Below, piece after piece: positions 1-5,351 of a stretch of 5,362 bases of DNA. The notes under the pieces are model-generated. The model made no database searches, was not told the origin of the DNA, and saw nothing but the letters and a program-made list of their open reading frames with translations. Numbering within the stretch: position 1 is the stretch's first letter; each line of letters opens with the position of its first letter. The DNA lies in assembly GCA_905234575.1 (NCBI GenBank), contig CAJOIG010000195.1, forward strand, positions 1-5,362, read 5' to 3'. The stretch comes from an uncultured Oscillospiraceae bacterium (GTDB lineage: Bacteria; Bacillota; Clostridia; Oscillospirales; Oscillospiraceae). Both the position numbers and the translations under genes were made by a program.

Positions 1-572
1 CCACCTTCGTCTACGTTACCCACGATCAGACGGAGGCCATGACGCTGGGCGACCGCATCGTGATCATGAAGGACGGTTACATCCAGCAGGTGGGCACGCC
101 CGCCGAGGTCTTTGAAATGCCGAAGAACCTGTTCGTGGCGGAGTTCATCGGCGCGCCCAAGATGAACATCCTGAAGGCGGAGCTGACAAAGAGGAACGGT
201 GAATATTATGTAAACCCATTCGGCGTGACGCTGGCGGTGGACGGGCTCAAGGGAGAGATGCTGAAAAAGAAGGACGCGCCGACGGGCGAGGTGCTGCTGG
301 GCGTCCGGCCGGAGCATATCGTGCTTGCGAAGGCGGGCGAGCCCGGGGCGATCCCCTGCACGCTGGAGGTCAACGAGATGATGGGCAGCGAGCTGCACCT
401 GCACGTATATACGGAGGACGGGACCCGCGTGATCGTGCGCGTGCCGACCATCGACCTGGACGCCGCCGAGCGGGCGGAGCTCGTCCAGGGCAAAAAGATG
501 TACTTCACCTTTGCCGGAAAGGTCATGCATTTCTTTGACCCGGAGACGGAGGAAAACCTTCTCAACGAGTAA
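1..572 (+). CDS. Sugar ABC transporter ATP-binding protein, MalK/UgpC/MsmX type (3' part, 5' end outside window)
   Basis: This is the C-terminal part of the cytoplasmic ATPase that powers a carbohydrate (or glycerol-phosphate type) ABC importer. The frame is open from base 3 and 189 codons are visible. The first visible residues are TFVYVTHDQTEAM, which contain the switch (H-loop) histidine at codon 21-23, followed by GDRIVIMKDGYIQQVGTP, the typical end of the nucleotide-binding domain. The rest is the regulatory TOBE/OB-fold domain, marked by FIGAPKMN and by LGVRPEHI at about 298-321. The Walker A, Q-loop, signature and Walker B motifs must lie upstream of the window. The protein ends normally (HFFDPETEENLL, then TAA at 570-572). 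The substrate cannot be told from this fragment, because one MsmX/UgpC ATPase often serves several permeases. The next gene starts 44 bp downstream with no clear terminator between, so co-transcription is possible but the functions look unrelated. Confidence 0.93.
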   Translation, partial: TFVYVTHDQTEAMTLGDRIVIMKDGYIQQVGTPAEVFEMPKNLFVAEFIGAPKMNILKAELTKRNGEYYVNPFGVTLAVDGLKGEMLKKKDAPTGEVLLGVRPEHIVLAKAGEPGAIPCTLEVNEMMGSELHLHVYTEDGTRVIVRVPTIDLDAAERAELVQGKKMYFTFAGKVMHFFDPETEENLLNE

Positions 573-603
573 AATGAAAAACGCCCCGATCCGAAGGGTA
601 ATC

Positions 604-610
604 AGAGGTG
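604..610 (+). promoter_or_regulatory. Ribosome binding site that selects ATG 617 as start of the MBL hydrolase
   Basis: AGAGGTG lies six bases before ATG 617 and matches most of the AGGAGGTG anti-16S core. An in-frame GTG at 608 is itself part of this site, so it is an unlikely start. The protein from ATG 617 begins MKLTFLGADHEVTGSC, which is how this family normally begins. Confidence 0.75.
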
Positions 611-616
611 CGGATC

Positions 617-2210
617 ATGAAACTGACATTTTTGGGCGCTGACCATGAGGTAACCGGCAGCTGCACGATGATCGAGATCGGCGGGCGCTGCGGCCTGGTC
701 GACTGCGGCATGGAGCAGGGGGAGGACGTTTTCGTCAACCAGAGCATTCCGGTAAGTCCCGGGGAGCTGGATTTCGTGCTTCTCACCCACGCGCATATAG
801 ACCATTCCGGGAACATCCCGCTGCTTTTCAAAAACGGCTATACCGGCCCGGTGTATGCAACCAGCGCGACCTGCCACCTGTGCGAGATCATGCTGCGCGA
901 CTGCGCCCATATCCAGCAGAGCGATGCGGAGTGGCGCTCCCGAAAGGCCGAACGCGCGGGGAACCAGCCGGTGGAGCCCGTGTATACGCTGGAGGATGCC
1001 GAGGCCGCCATCGCATCGCTGCGGCCCTGCGAATACGGCGAGATGATCCAGGTGGGCGAGGGGATATTCGTGCGGTTCGTCGATGCGGGGCACCTTCTAG
1101 GCTCTGCCAGCATCGAAGTATTCCTGCAGGAGGGGGACGTGTCCAGAAAGGTCGTGTTCTCCGGCGATATCGGAAACCTCGATCAGCCGATCATCCGGGA
1201 TCCGCAGTACATCGACGAGGCGGACTATGTGATCACCGAATCCACTTACGGCGATCGCCTGCATGAGCGGGCGGAAAACGGCCCCATGGGCGTGCTGGCC
1301 GATGTGATCCAGCGTACGCTGGACCGGGGAGGAAACGTGGTGATCCCCTCCTTCGCCGTAGGGCGTACCCAGGAGATGCTGTATTTCATCCGCATCATCA
1401 AGGAGCAGGGGCTGGTTTCCGGCCACGGCGATTTTCCCGTGTACGTGGATTCCCCCCTGGCCAACGAGGCAACGGGCATCTTCCTGCAGTGCGACCGCAG
1501 CTATTTTGACGAGGACGCGCTGGCCCTGCTGGACAAGGGGATCAATCCCCTGATGAGCCCGGGCGTGAAGCTGAGCGTCAGCAGCGAGGAATCAAAGCAG
1601 ATCAACTTCGACTACACACCGAAGGTCATCATCTCCGCCAGCGGCATGTGCGAAGCGGGCCGCATCCGGCACCATCTGAAGCACAACCTCTGGAGGAAGG
1701 AAAGCACGGTGCTCTTCGTGGGGTATCAGGCGATCGGTACCACGGGGCGAAAGCTGCAGGACGGCGCGAAGGAGCTGAAGCTGTTCGGCGAGGATATCGC
1801 CGTGAACGCCGAGATCGCATTCCTCCCCGGCAAGAGCGGCCACGCCGATAAGGACGGCCTGCTGCGCTGGATCACGGCGTTCAGGGAAAAGCCTGCCATG
1901 GTCTTTGTGAACCACGGGGACGACGCGGCGGTGAAGGCCTACGCCGCCTGCCTGTGCGACGAATACGGCTTCGAGGGATCTGGCGCTGGGCGCGTATTTG
2001 GAAGCCCCGGCGGGCGTTCCCACGGAAAAAGCGAAGGAAAAAGCGCGCGCCGGCCGTTCGGGAGACGCGTACGACGCCCTTGTACGGGCGGGGGAGCGGC
2101 TGATGGCGGTGATCCGCGCCTGCCGCGATATCCCCAACAAGGAAAAGAGCCGCTTCACCGGGCAGGTCAATTCCCTGGCGGACAAGTGGCGGACCTGGAC
2201 GACAAAGTGA
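617..2210 (+). CDS. MBL-fold/beta-CASP RNA metallo-hydrolase (YSH1/CPSF-like), frameshifted near the C-terminus
   Basis: This is a cytoplasmic zinc-dependent hydrolase of the metallo-beta-lactamase plus beta-CASP superfamily, whose characterised members cleave RNA. Metal-ligand motifs are intact: THAHIDH (H58, H60, D62, H63), H159 in DAGHLLGSAS and D184 in FSGDIG. The beta-CASP part shows ESTYGD (E208), SASGMCEAGRIRHHLKHNL (340-358), SGHAD (H409) and VNHGDD (H433). The first frame is good through residue 453 (YGFE, base 1975). The expected C-terminus then continues one frame over, from base 1977 (DLALGAYLEAPAGV) to the TGA at 2208-2210, ending FTGQVNSLADKW. Family members carry about ten residues of the APYSG type between these blocks, so a loss of about 29 nt explains the shift better than one extra base. 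Unrepaired, translation stays in the first frame to 2278 and gains an Arg/Gly-rich nonsense tail. The catalytic core could still fold. Physiological substrate unknown. Confidence 0.85.
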
Positions 2211-2215
2211 TAAGG

Positions 2216-2252
2216 AAAAACAGATCGGCCGCTCCTGTTTGGAGCGGCCGAT
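2216..2252 (-). terminator. Rho-independent terminator of the pyrH-frr operon, possibly bidirectional
   Basis: A perfect 12-bp GC-rich stem has arms at 2224-2235 and 2241-2252 around a 5-base loop. On the minus strand it is followed after two bases by a run of five T (2216-2220 read in reverse), which is the classic intrinsic terminator layout for transcripts coming from frr. It starts only six bases past the stop of the convergent MBL gene. In the plus direction the stem is followed by ATACAGTTTG, a weak U-tract, so it may stop that gene as well, but less efficiently. Confidence 0.8.
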
Positions 2253-2288
2253 ACAGTTTGTCAAAATATCCATTTTGACAAACTGTAT
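2251..2288. repeat. Perfect 17-bp AT-rich palindrome with 4-base loop
   Basis: The arm ATACAGTTTGTCAAAAT (2251-2267) is repeated exactly in inverted form at 2272-2288, separated by ATCC. It is 10/38 G+C in strongly GC-rich surroundings and overlaps the neighbouring terminator stem by two bases. No T-run follows on either side, so it is not a standard terminator. It lies between convergent genes, so a promoter operator is unlikely. A dispersed intergenic repeat, a transcript-end stabilising hairpin or the remnant of a small mobile element are the remaining options. None can be proved from one copy. Confidence 0.8.
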
Positions 2289-2400
2289 ACGATCCGATTC
2301 GAGGCGGGGCGCGCCCCCCTCGAGCTCCCCCCGGCGAGAATCGCCCCGAGGAGTAAGATACTCATGGCGGGGAGGCCTTTGGGAAGGCCCCTCCGCCAGC
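2289..2400. repeat. Cluster of short GC-rich inverted repeats downstream of frr
   Basis: This gene-free stretch is packed with small hairpins. There is a GAGG/CCTC stem around the palindrome GGGGCGCGCCCC (2301-2321), GGCGA-GAA-TCGCC (2333-2345), GAGTA-AGA-TACTC (2351-2363), and a 14-bp stem at 2366-2379/2384-2397 with one mismatch and one G-T pair. None is followed by a T-run. On the minus strand they would form a folded 3' untranslated region of the frr transcript before the terminator at 2216-2252. Together with the adjacent AT-rich palindrome this looks like a composite intergenic element. I see no believable coding sequence in it. Confidence 0.55.
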
Positions 2401-2419
2401 TTCGTTTTGGGTTCGCCGC

Positions 2420-2971
2420 TCATATGGAGAACAGTTCCTTTTCCTTGACCTCCGTGAGCTTGTCGACGGCCTTGATGTTGTCGTCCGTGAGCTTCTGCAG
2501 CTCCTTCTCAAGATCCTTCTGGTCGTCCTCGGTGATGTCGCCGGCCTTCTGCTGCTTCTTGATCTTGTCCATGGCGTCCCGGCGGATGTTGCGGACGGCG
2601 ACCTTCGCCTCCTCGCCGTACTTGCGGACCTGCTTCGCGAGCTCCTTGCGGCGCTCCTCGGTGGGCTGCGGGAAAACGAGGCGGATGACCCGGCCGTCGT
2701 TCTGGGGGTTGATGCCGAGCTCCGAGGCCTGGATGGCCTTCTCGATGCCCTTGAGGACGGAGCCGTCCCACGGGGTGATCATCAGCGTCCGGGGATCGGG
2801 GGTGGAGACCGCCGCGACCTGGTTGATGGGCGTCGGCGTGCCATAGTAGTCGACGGTGATGCCGTTCAGGACGCCGGCGTTCGCGCGGCCGGCGCGGACG
2901 GAGTCGAACTGGGAGCTCAGGAAATCCTGGGCTTTTTTCATTTTTTCCTCAAATTCTTTCAGCTCGGACAT
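2420..2971 (-). CDS. frr: Ribosome recycling factor (RRF)
   Basis: RRF acts in the cytoplasm with EF-G and GTP to split post-termination ribosomes into subunits so they can be reused. The 183-residue product is close to the family's usual length of about 185. Helix 1 of the three-helix domain I leads to the conserved SVRAGRANAGVL (24-35). Domain II follows (VDYYGTPTPINQVA, 40-53; PRTLMITPWD, 60-69; GINPQNDGRVIRL, 86-98). The chain then returns to domain I with PQPTEERRKELAK (101-113) and the helical VRNIRRDAMDKIKK (126-139), which contains the conserved Arg cluster. The start is fixed by an AGGAGG site (2979-2984 in plus coordinates) seven bases upstream. It lies 52 bp after pyrH on the same strand, the standard order. 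There are no apparent lesions. Its 3' end faces the MBL hydrolase gene. Confidence 0.98.
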   Translation of the reverse strand: MSELKEFEEKMKKAQDFLSSQFDSVRAGRANAGVLNGITVDYYGTPTPINQVAAVSTPDPRTLMITPWDGSVLKGIEKAIQASELGINPQNDGRVIRLVFPQPTEERRKELAKQVRKYGEEAKVAVRNIRRDAMDKIKKQQKAGDITEDDQKDLEKELQKLTDDNIKAVDKLTEVKEKELFSI

Positions 2972-2978
2972 GATGCTT

Positions 2979-2984
2979 CCTCCT
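2979..2984 (-). promoter_or_regulatory. Ribosome binding site of frr
   Basis: The minus strand reads AGGAGG, a full match to the anti-16S core, seven bases before the ATG at 2971. It supports the annotated frr start and independent loading of ribosomes within the operon. Confidence 0.85.
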
Positions 2985-3023
2985 GTTTCATAGTAATCAG
3001 AGTGGACGGGATGTCGGTCCCGG

Positions 3024-3743
3024 TCAATGGACGATCGTTCCGATGCGCTCCCCGCGGACGACGCGAAGGATGTTCTCCGGCGGGTCCAGGGCGAAGATCA
3101 TGGTGGGGATGGCGTTGTCCCGCAAAAGGCAGGCCGCCGTGGAGTCGATGACGTTCAGGTGCTCCGCGAGGATGCGGTCATAGCGGAGCTCGTCCAGGCG
3201 GACGGCGGTGGGGTCGGTCTTGGGATCGGCGGTATAGACACCATCGATGTTCTTCGCCATGAGCAGGATGTCCGCACCGATCTCGGCGGCCTTGAGGGCC
3301 GCGGCGGAATCCGTGGAGAAGTAAGGGTTCCCGGTGCCGCCCGCGAAGACAACGACCCGGCCCTTCTCCAAGTGGTGCATGGCCCGGCCGTGGTTGTAGC
3401 TCTCCGCGACGCGGGGCATCTCGACCGTGGTCATCACCCGGGCAGGCACGCCCTCCTGCTCCAGGGCCTCCGCGAGAGCCAGGCTGTTCATGACGGTGGC
3501 CAGCATGCCCATGGAGTCCGCTCTTGACCGCTCCATCTTGCCGCCGCCGTCCTTGACGCCGCGCCAGTAGTTCCCGCCGCCGGTGACGACGCCGAGCTGC
3601 ACGCCCGCCTCCGCGCAGGAGCGGATGCTGCGGCACAGGGCGCGGATGACGTCAAAGTCGAGGCCCCGGCCAGCGGCGCCGCCGAGCGCCTCGCCGCTGA
3701 CCTTCAGGAGCACGCGGCGATAAGCAAATTCCTTCTGTTCCAT
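3024..3743 (-). CDS. pyrH: UMP kinase (uridylate kinase)
   Basis: PyrH is a cytoplasmic enzyme of the amino-acid kinase fold. It transfers phosphate from ATP to UMP, giving UDP for all pyrimidine nucleotides. In bacteria it is normally a hexamer regulated by GTP and UTP. The 239-residue product is typical in size. Visible landmarks are LLKVSGEAL (12-20, with K14), the glycine loop GGGNYWRG (55-62), RADSMGMLATVMN (74-86, with the UMP-side D76), FAGGTGNPYFSTDSAAALKA (133-152), KNIDGVYTADP (164-174) and the C-terminal RVVRGERIGT (227-236). The GGGGGA site at 3751-3756 (minus strand GGGGGA), seven bases before the ATG, supports the start. The gene is first in a pyrH-frr unit with its own promoter. 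The usual upstream partner tsf is absent, and a divergent sporulation operon begins 97 bp away. No damage is seen. Confidence 0.98.
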   Translation of the reverse strand: MEQKEFAYRRVLLKVSGEALGGAAGRGLDFDVIRALCRSIRSCAEAGVQLGVVTGGGNYWRGVKDGGGKMERSRADSMGMLATVMNSLALAEALEQEGVPARVMTTVEMPRVAESYNHGRAMHHLEKGRVVVFAGGTGNPYFSTDSAAALKAAEIGADILLMAKNIDGVYTADPKTDPTAVRLDELRYDRILAEHLNVIDSTAACLLRDNAIPTMIFALDPPENILRVVRGERIGTIVH

Positions 3744-3776
3744 AGGGCATTCCCCCGTTTCATCATTTACCCACAG

Positions 3777-3805
3777 ATTTTATCACATCCGTGCTCCGAT
3801 TTCAA
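3777..3805 (-). promoter_or_regulatory. Housekeeping (sigma-A type) promoter of pyrH-frr
   Basis: Read on the minus strand there is TTGAAA (plus 3800-3805; 5/6 to TTGACA), a spacer of exactly 17 bases, then TAAAAT (plus 3777-3782; 5/6 to TATAAT) preceded by an extended -10 TG. Transcription would start near 3770 and give a leader of roughly 27 bases before pyrH. Motifs and spacing are close to ideal, but activity is inferred. Confidence 0.75.
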
Positions 3806-3834
3806 CCGGCTTCGCGCAAGATGCGGCATACAAT
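3801..3834 (+). promoter_or_regulatory. Candidate spoIIGA-sigE promoter with spoIIG-like long spacer
   Basis: TACAAT at 3829-3834 is a 5/6 match to the sigma-A -10. The best upstream partner is TTCAAC (3801-3806), only 3/6 to TTGACA, separated by 22 bases. The Bacillus subtilis spoIIG promoter is known for an unusual 22-bp spacing and dependence on phosphorylated Spo0A, so the layout is suggestive. However, the -35 match is poor and I found no exact Spo0A box. A start 6-8 bases after the -10 would fall at or next to the spoIIGA ATG. The element overlaps the -35 of the opposite pyrH promoter. Confidence 0.4.
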
Positions 3835-3840
3835 ATCCCC

Positions 3841-4647
3841 ATGAAGACCGTGTATCTTGACGAGCTGTTCATCCTGAACCTCGTCATCGACTATTTCCTG
3901 CTGCTGGCCGCGGCCAAGCTCTGCGCGCTGCCCTTCCGGCGGGGCCGCTTCGCCCTGGCCGCGGCACTCGGCGGGCTGTGGAGCGCCGCCTCTCTCGTGC
4001 CGTCGATGGCGTTTCTGGGCCTGCCCGCGCTGCATCCCGTGCTTGCCCTCGGCATGACGCTCGTCGCCTTCGGCGCGGAAAAGCACCTCGGACGCTGCAC
4101 GCTGGCCTTCCTCGGGGTCTCGGCGCTGTTCGGCGGCACGGCCTACGCCGCGGGGCTCTACCGGGGCATCGCCTCCGGCGCGCCGTTCCTGCGGCTCGAC
4201 CTGCGGGTCCTGGCCCTGTCCTTCGCCCTGTGCTGGGCGGCGGTGTCCCTGGTCTTCCGGCGCAGCGCCAAAAACGCCGCCCGGACGATCCACGACGTCA
4301 CCCTCGAAAAAAACGGACGCCGGACCGCCTTCCGCGCCCTCGCGGACACGGGAAACGGCCTGTACGACCCGCTGACGGGCTGCGCCGCCCTGGTGGTGGA
4401 GGCGGATTCCCTCGAACCGCTGTTCCCGGAGGCCGCCGCCCTCCTGCGGGGACCGCCCGCGGACGCCGTGGGACGCATTCCCGGGGCGCGGCTCCTGCCC
4501 TACGCCGACGTGAGCGGAAAGACGCGGCTGCTCCTGGCCTTCCGGCCCGACGCCGTCACGGTGGACGGCGAGGCCCGGGACGATCTTCTCGCCGCCGTCG
4601 CGCCGGGGACGCTCGGCGGGGACGGCAGCTACCAGGCCATACTGTGA
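3841..4647 (+). CDS. spoIIGA: Sigma-E processing peptidase SpoIIGA (membrane aspartic protease)
   Basis: SpoIIGA sits in the sporulation septum and, after a signal from the forespore, cleaves the pro-sequence from pro-sigma-E in the mother cell. The 268-residue product has an N-terminal membrane half with about five hydrophobic segments (roughly 8-28, 37-55, 60-78, 86-106, 120-139) and a cytoplasmic protease half. The latter carries the aspartic-protease signature ALADTGNGLYDPLTG (166-180), with the likely catalytic D169 at codon 4345-4347. The N-terminus MKTVYLDELFILNLVIDYFL matches how family members begin, which fixes ATG 3841. There is no Shine-Dalgarno sequence, because a -10-like TACAAT occupies that place. 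The protein is somewhat shorter than the usual 290-310 residues and ends GDGSYQAIL without the tail often seen. sigE follows after 20 bp, the conserved pairing. Confidence 0.93.
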   Translation: MKTVYLDELFILNLVIDYFLLLAAAKLCALPFRRGRFALAAALGGLWSAASLVPSMAFLGLPALHPVLALGMTLVAFGAEKHLGRCTLAFLGVSALFGGTAYAAGLYRGIASGAPFLRLDLRVLALSFALCWAAVSLVFRRSAKNAARTIHDVTLEKNGRRTAFRALADTGNGLYDPLTGCAALVVEADSLEPLFPEAAALLRGPPADAVGRIPGARLLPYADVSGKTRLLLAFRPDAVTVDGEARDDLLAAVAPGTLGGDGSYQAIL

Positions 4648-4655
4648 CATATCGG

Positions 4656-4662
4656 AAAGGAG
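4656..4662 (+). promoter_or_regulatory. Ribosome binding site of sigE
   Basis: AAAGGAG lies five bases before ATG 4668, in the 20-bp gap after the spoIIGA stop. It decides the sigE start, although the same frame stays open far upstream in antiparallel-looking Arg/Pro-rich sequence. The protein beginning here has the expected pro-sequence. Confidence 0.85.
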
Positions 4663-4667
4663 ACGCC

Positions 4668-5351
4668 ATGACACGACTGCAGCTCATACTTCTGGACCTT
4701 CGCCTCGCCGTAGAGCGGGCGCCGAGGCTCTTTTACATCGGCGGAAGCGACATCCTCCCGCCGCCCCTGGAGCGGGAGGCCGAGGAGGCCGCCCTGACCG
4801 CTCTCGCCGCCGGGAGCCTCGAGGCCCGGCAGACCCTCATCGAGCACAACCTCCGCCTCGTCGTCTACATCGCCCGGCGCTTCGAGAACACCGGCATGAA
4901 CCTGGAGGACCTTATCTCCATCGGCACCATCGGGCTCATCAAGGCCATCGGCACCTTTGACAGCGGCAAGAACATCAAGCTCGCCACCTACGCCTCCCGC
5001 TGGTTCCTGCGAAAGCGCAGCTCCCGCCGGACGGAGGTCTCCATCGACGAGCCGCTGAACACCGACTGGGACGGAAACGAGCTCCTCCTCTCCGACGTGC
5101 TGGGCACGGACGGCGAGGAGGTCTCCCGCCCGCTGGAGGACGACGCGGAGCGGCAGCTCCTCATGGAGGCGGTGGAGCGCCTGGACGAGCGGGAGCGCAC
5201 CATCATCCTGCTGCGCTTCGGCCTGGAGGGCTACGAGGAGCTGACCCAGAAGGAGGTCGCGGACCTGCTCGGCATCTCCCAGAGCTACATAAGCCGCCTC
5301 GAAAAGCGCATCCTCCTGCGCCTGCGCCGGGAGCTCATCCGCCAGTTCTGA
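4668..5351 (+). CDS. sigE: RNA polymerase sporulation sigma factor SigE (pro-form), with 7-residue deletion in region 2.4
   Basis: This is the early mother-cell sigma factor, made as an inactive membrane-associated precursor and activated by SpoIIGA. The 227-residue product has a pro-sequence of about 22 residues (MTRLQLILLDLRLAVERAPR) before YIGGSDILPPPL, against about 27 in B. subtilis. Region 2 is clear: NLRLVVYIARRFENTG (61-76), then DLISIGTIGLIKAI (81-94) and KLATYASR (104-111). Next the family expects CIENEILMYLR, but the sequence reads only WFLR (112-115). This fits an in-frame 21-nt loss at codon 112 (5001-5003), with TGG being a fusion of TGC and ATG codons. The lost helix contacts the -10 element. 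Downstream, TEVSIDEPLNTDWDGNELLL (122-141) and region 4 with its helix-turn-helix (TQKEVADLLGISQSYISRLE, 193-212) are normal. Without the deletion the length would be about 234. The gene may be inactive, altered or misassembled. Confidence 0.92.
   Translation: MTRLQLILLDLRLAVERAPRLFYIGGSDILPPPLEREAEEAALTALAAGSLEARQTLIEHNLRLVVYIARRFENTGMNLEDLISIGTIGLIKAIGTFDSGKNIKLATYASRWFLRKRSSRRTEVSIDEPLNTDWDGNELLLSDVLGTDGEEVSRPLEDDAERQLLMEAVERLDERERTIILLRFGLEGYEELTQKEVADLLGISQSYISRLEKRILLRLRRELIRQF

Noticed and set aside
573..616. Terminator between the ABC ATPase gene and the MBL gene
   Set aside because: There is no stem longer than three or four bases and no T-run, so read-through is more likely.
2211..2278. 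MBL gene end at 2278 as the natural C-terminus
   Set aside because: The last 100 residues of that frame are Arg/Gly-rich and read through the terminator and palindrome, while the neighbouring frame carries the recognisable family C-terminus ending at 2210.
2259..2280. Opposed TTGACA -35-like hexamers inside the palindrome
   Set aside because: They arise from the symmetry of the palindrome, and no -10 box lies 16-18 bases away on either strand.
1881..2423. Minus-strand open frame starting at an ATGA overlap with the frr stop
   Set aside because: The overlap suggests coupling, but there is no SD, the product is Arg/Pro/Gly-rich, it runs through the hairpin cluster and terminator, and then lies antisense to the MBL gene. 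It resembles no protein family I know.
3759..3765. TTCATCA as a Spo0A box
   Set aside because: It has one mismatch to TTCGNCA in a short motif, lies inside the pyrH leader, and is too weak to call on its own.
3827..3834. CATACAAT as a sigma-E type -10 (self-activation of the operon)
   Set aside because: It matches the sigma-E -10 well, but there is no ATA-type -35 about 14 bases upstream. A sigma-A reading fits known spoIIG control better.
3978..4667. Long in-frame plus-strand extension upstream of sigE
   Set aside because: It is a GC-rich shadow of spoIIGA in another frame (Arg/Pro/Gly-rich). The AAAGGAG site and the SigE pro-sequence place the start at 4668.
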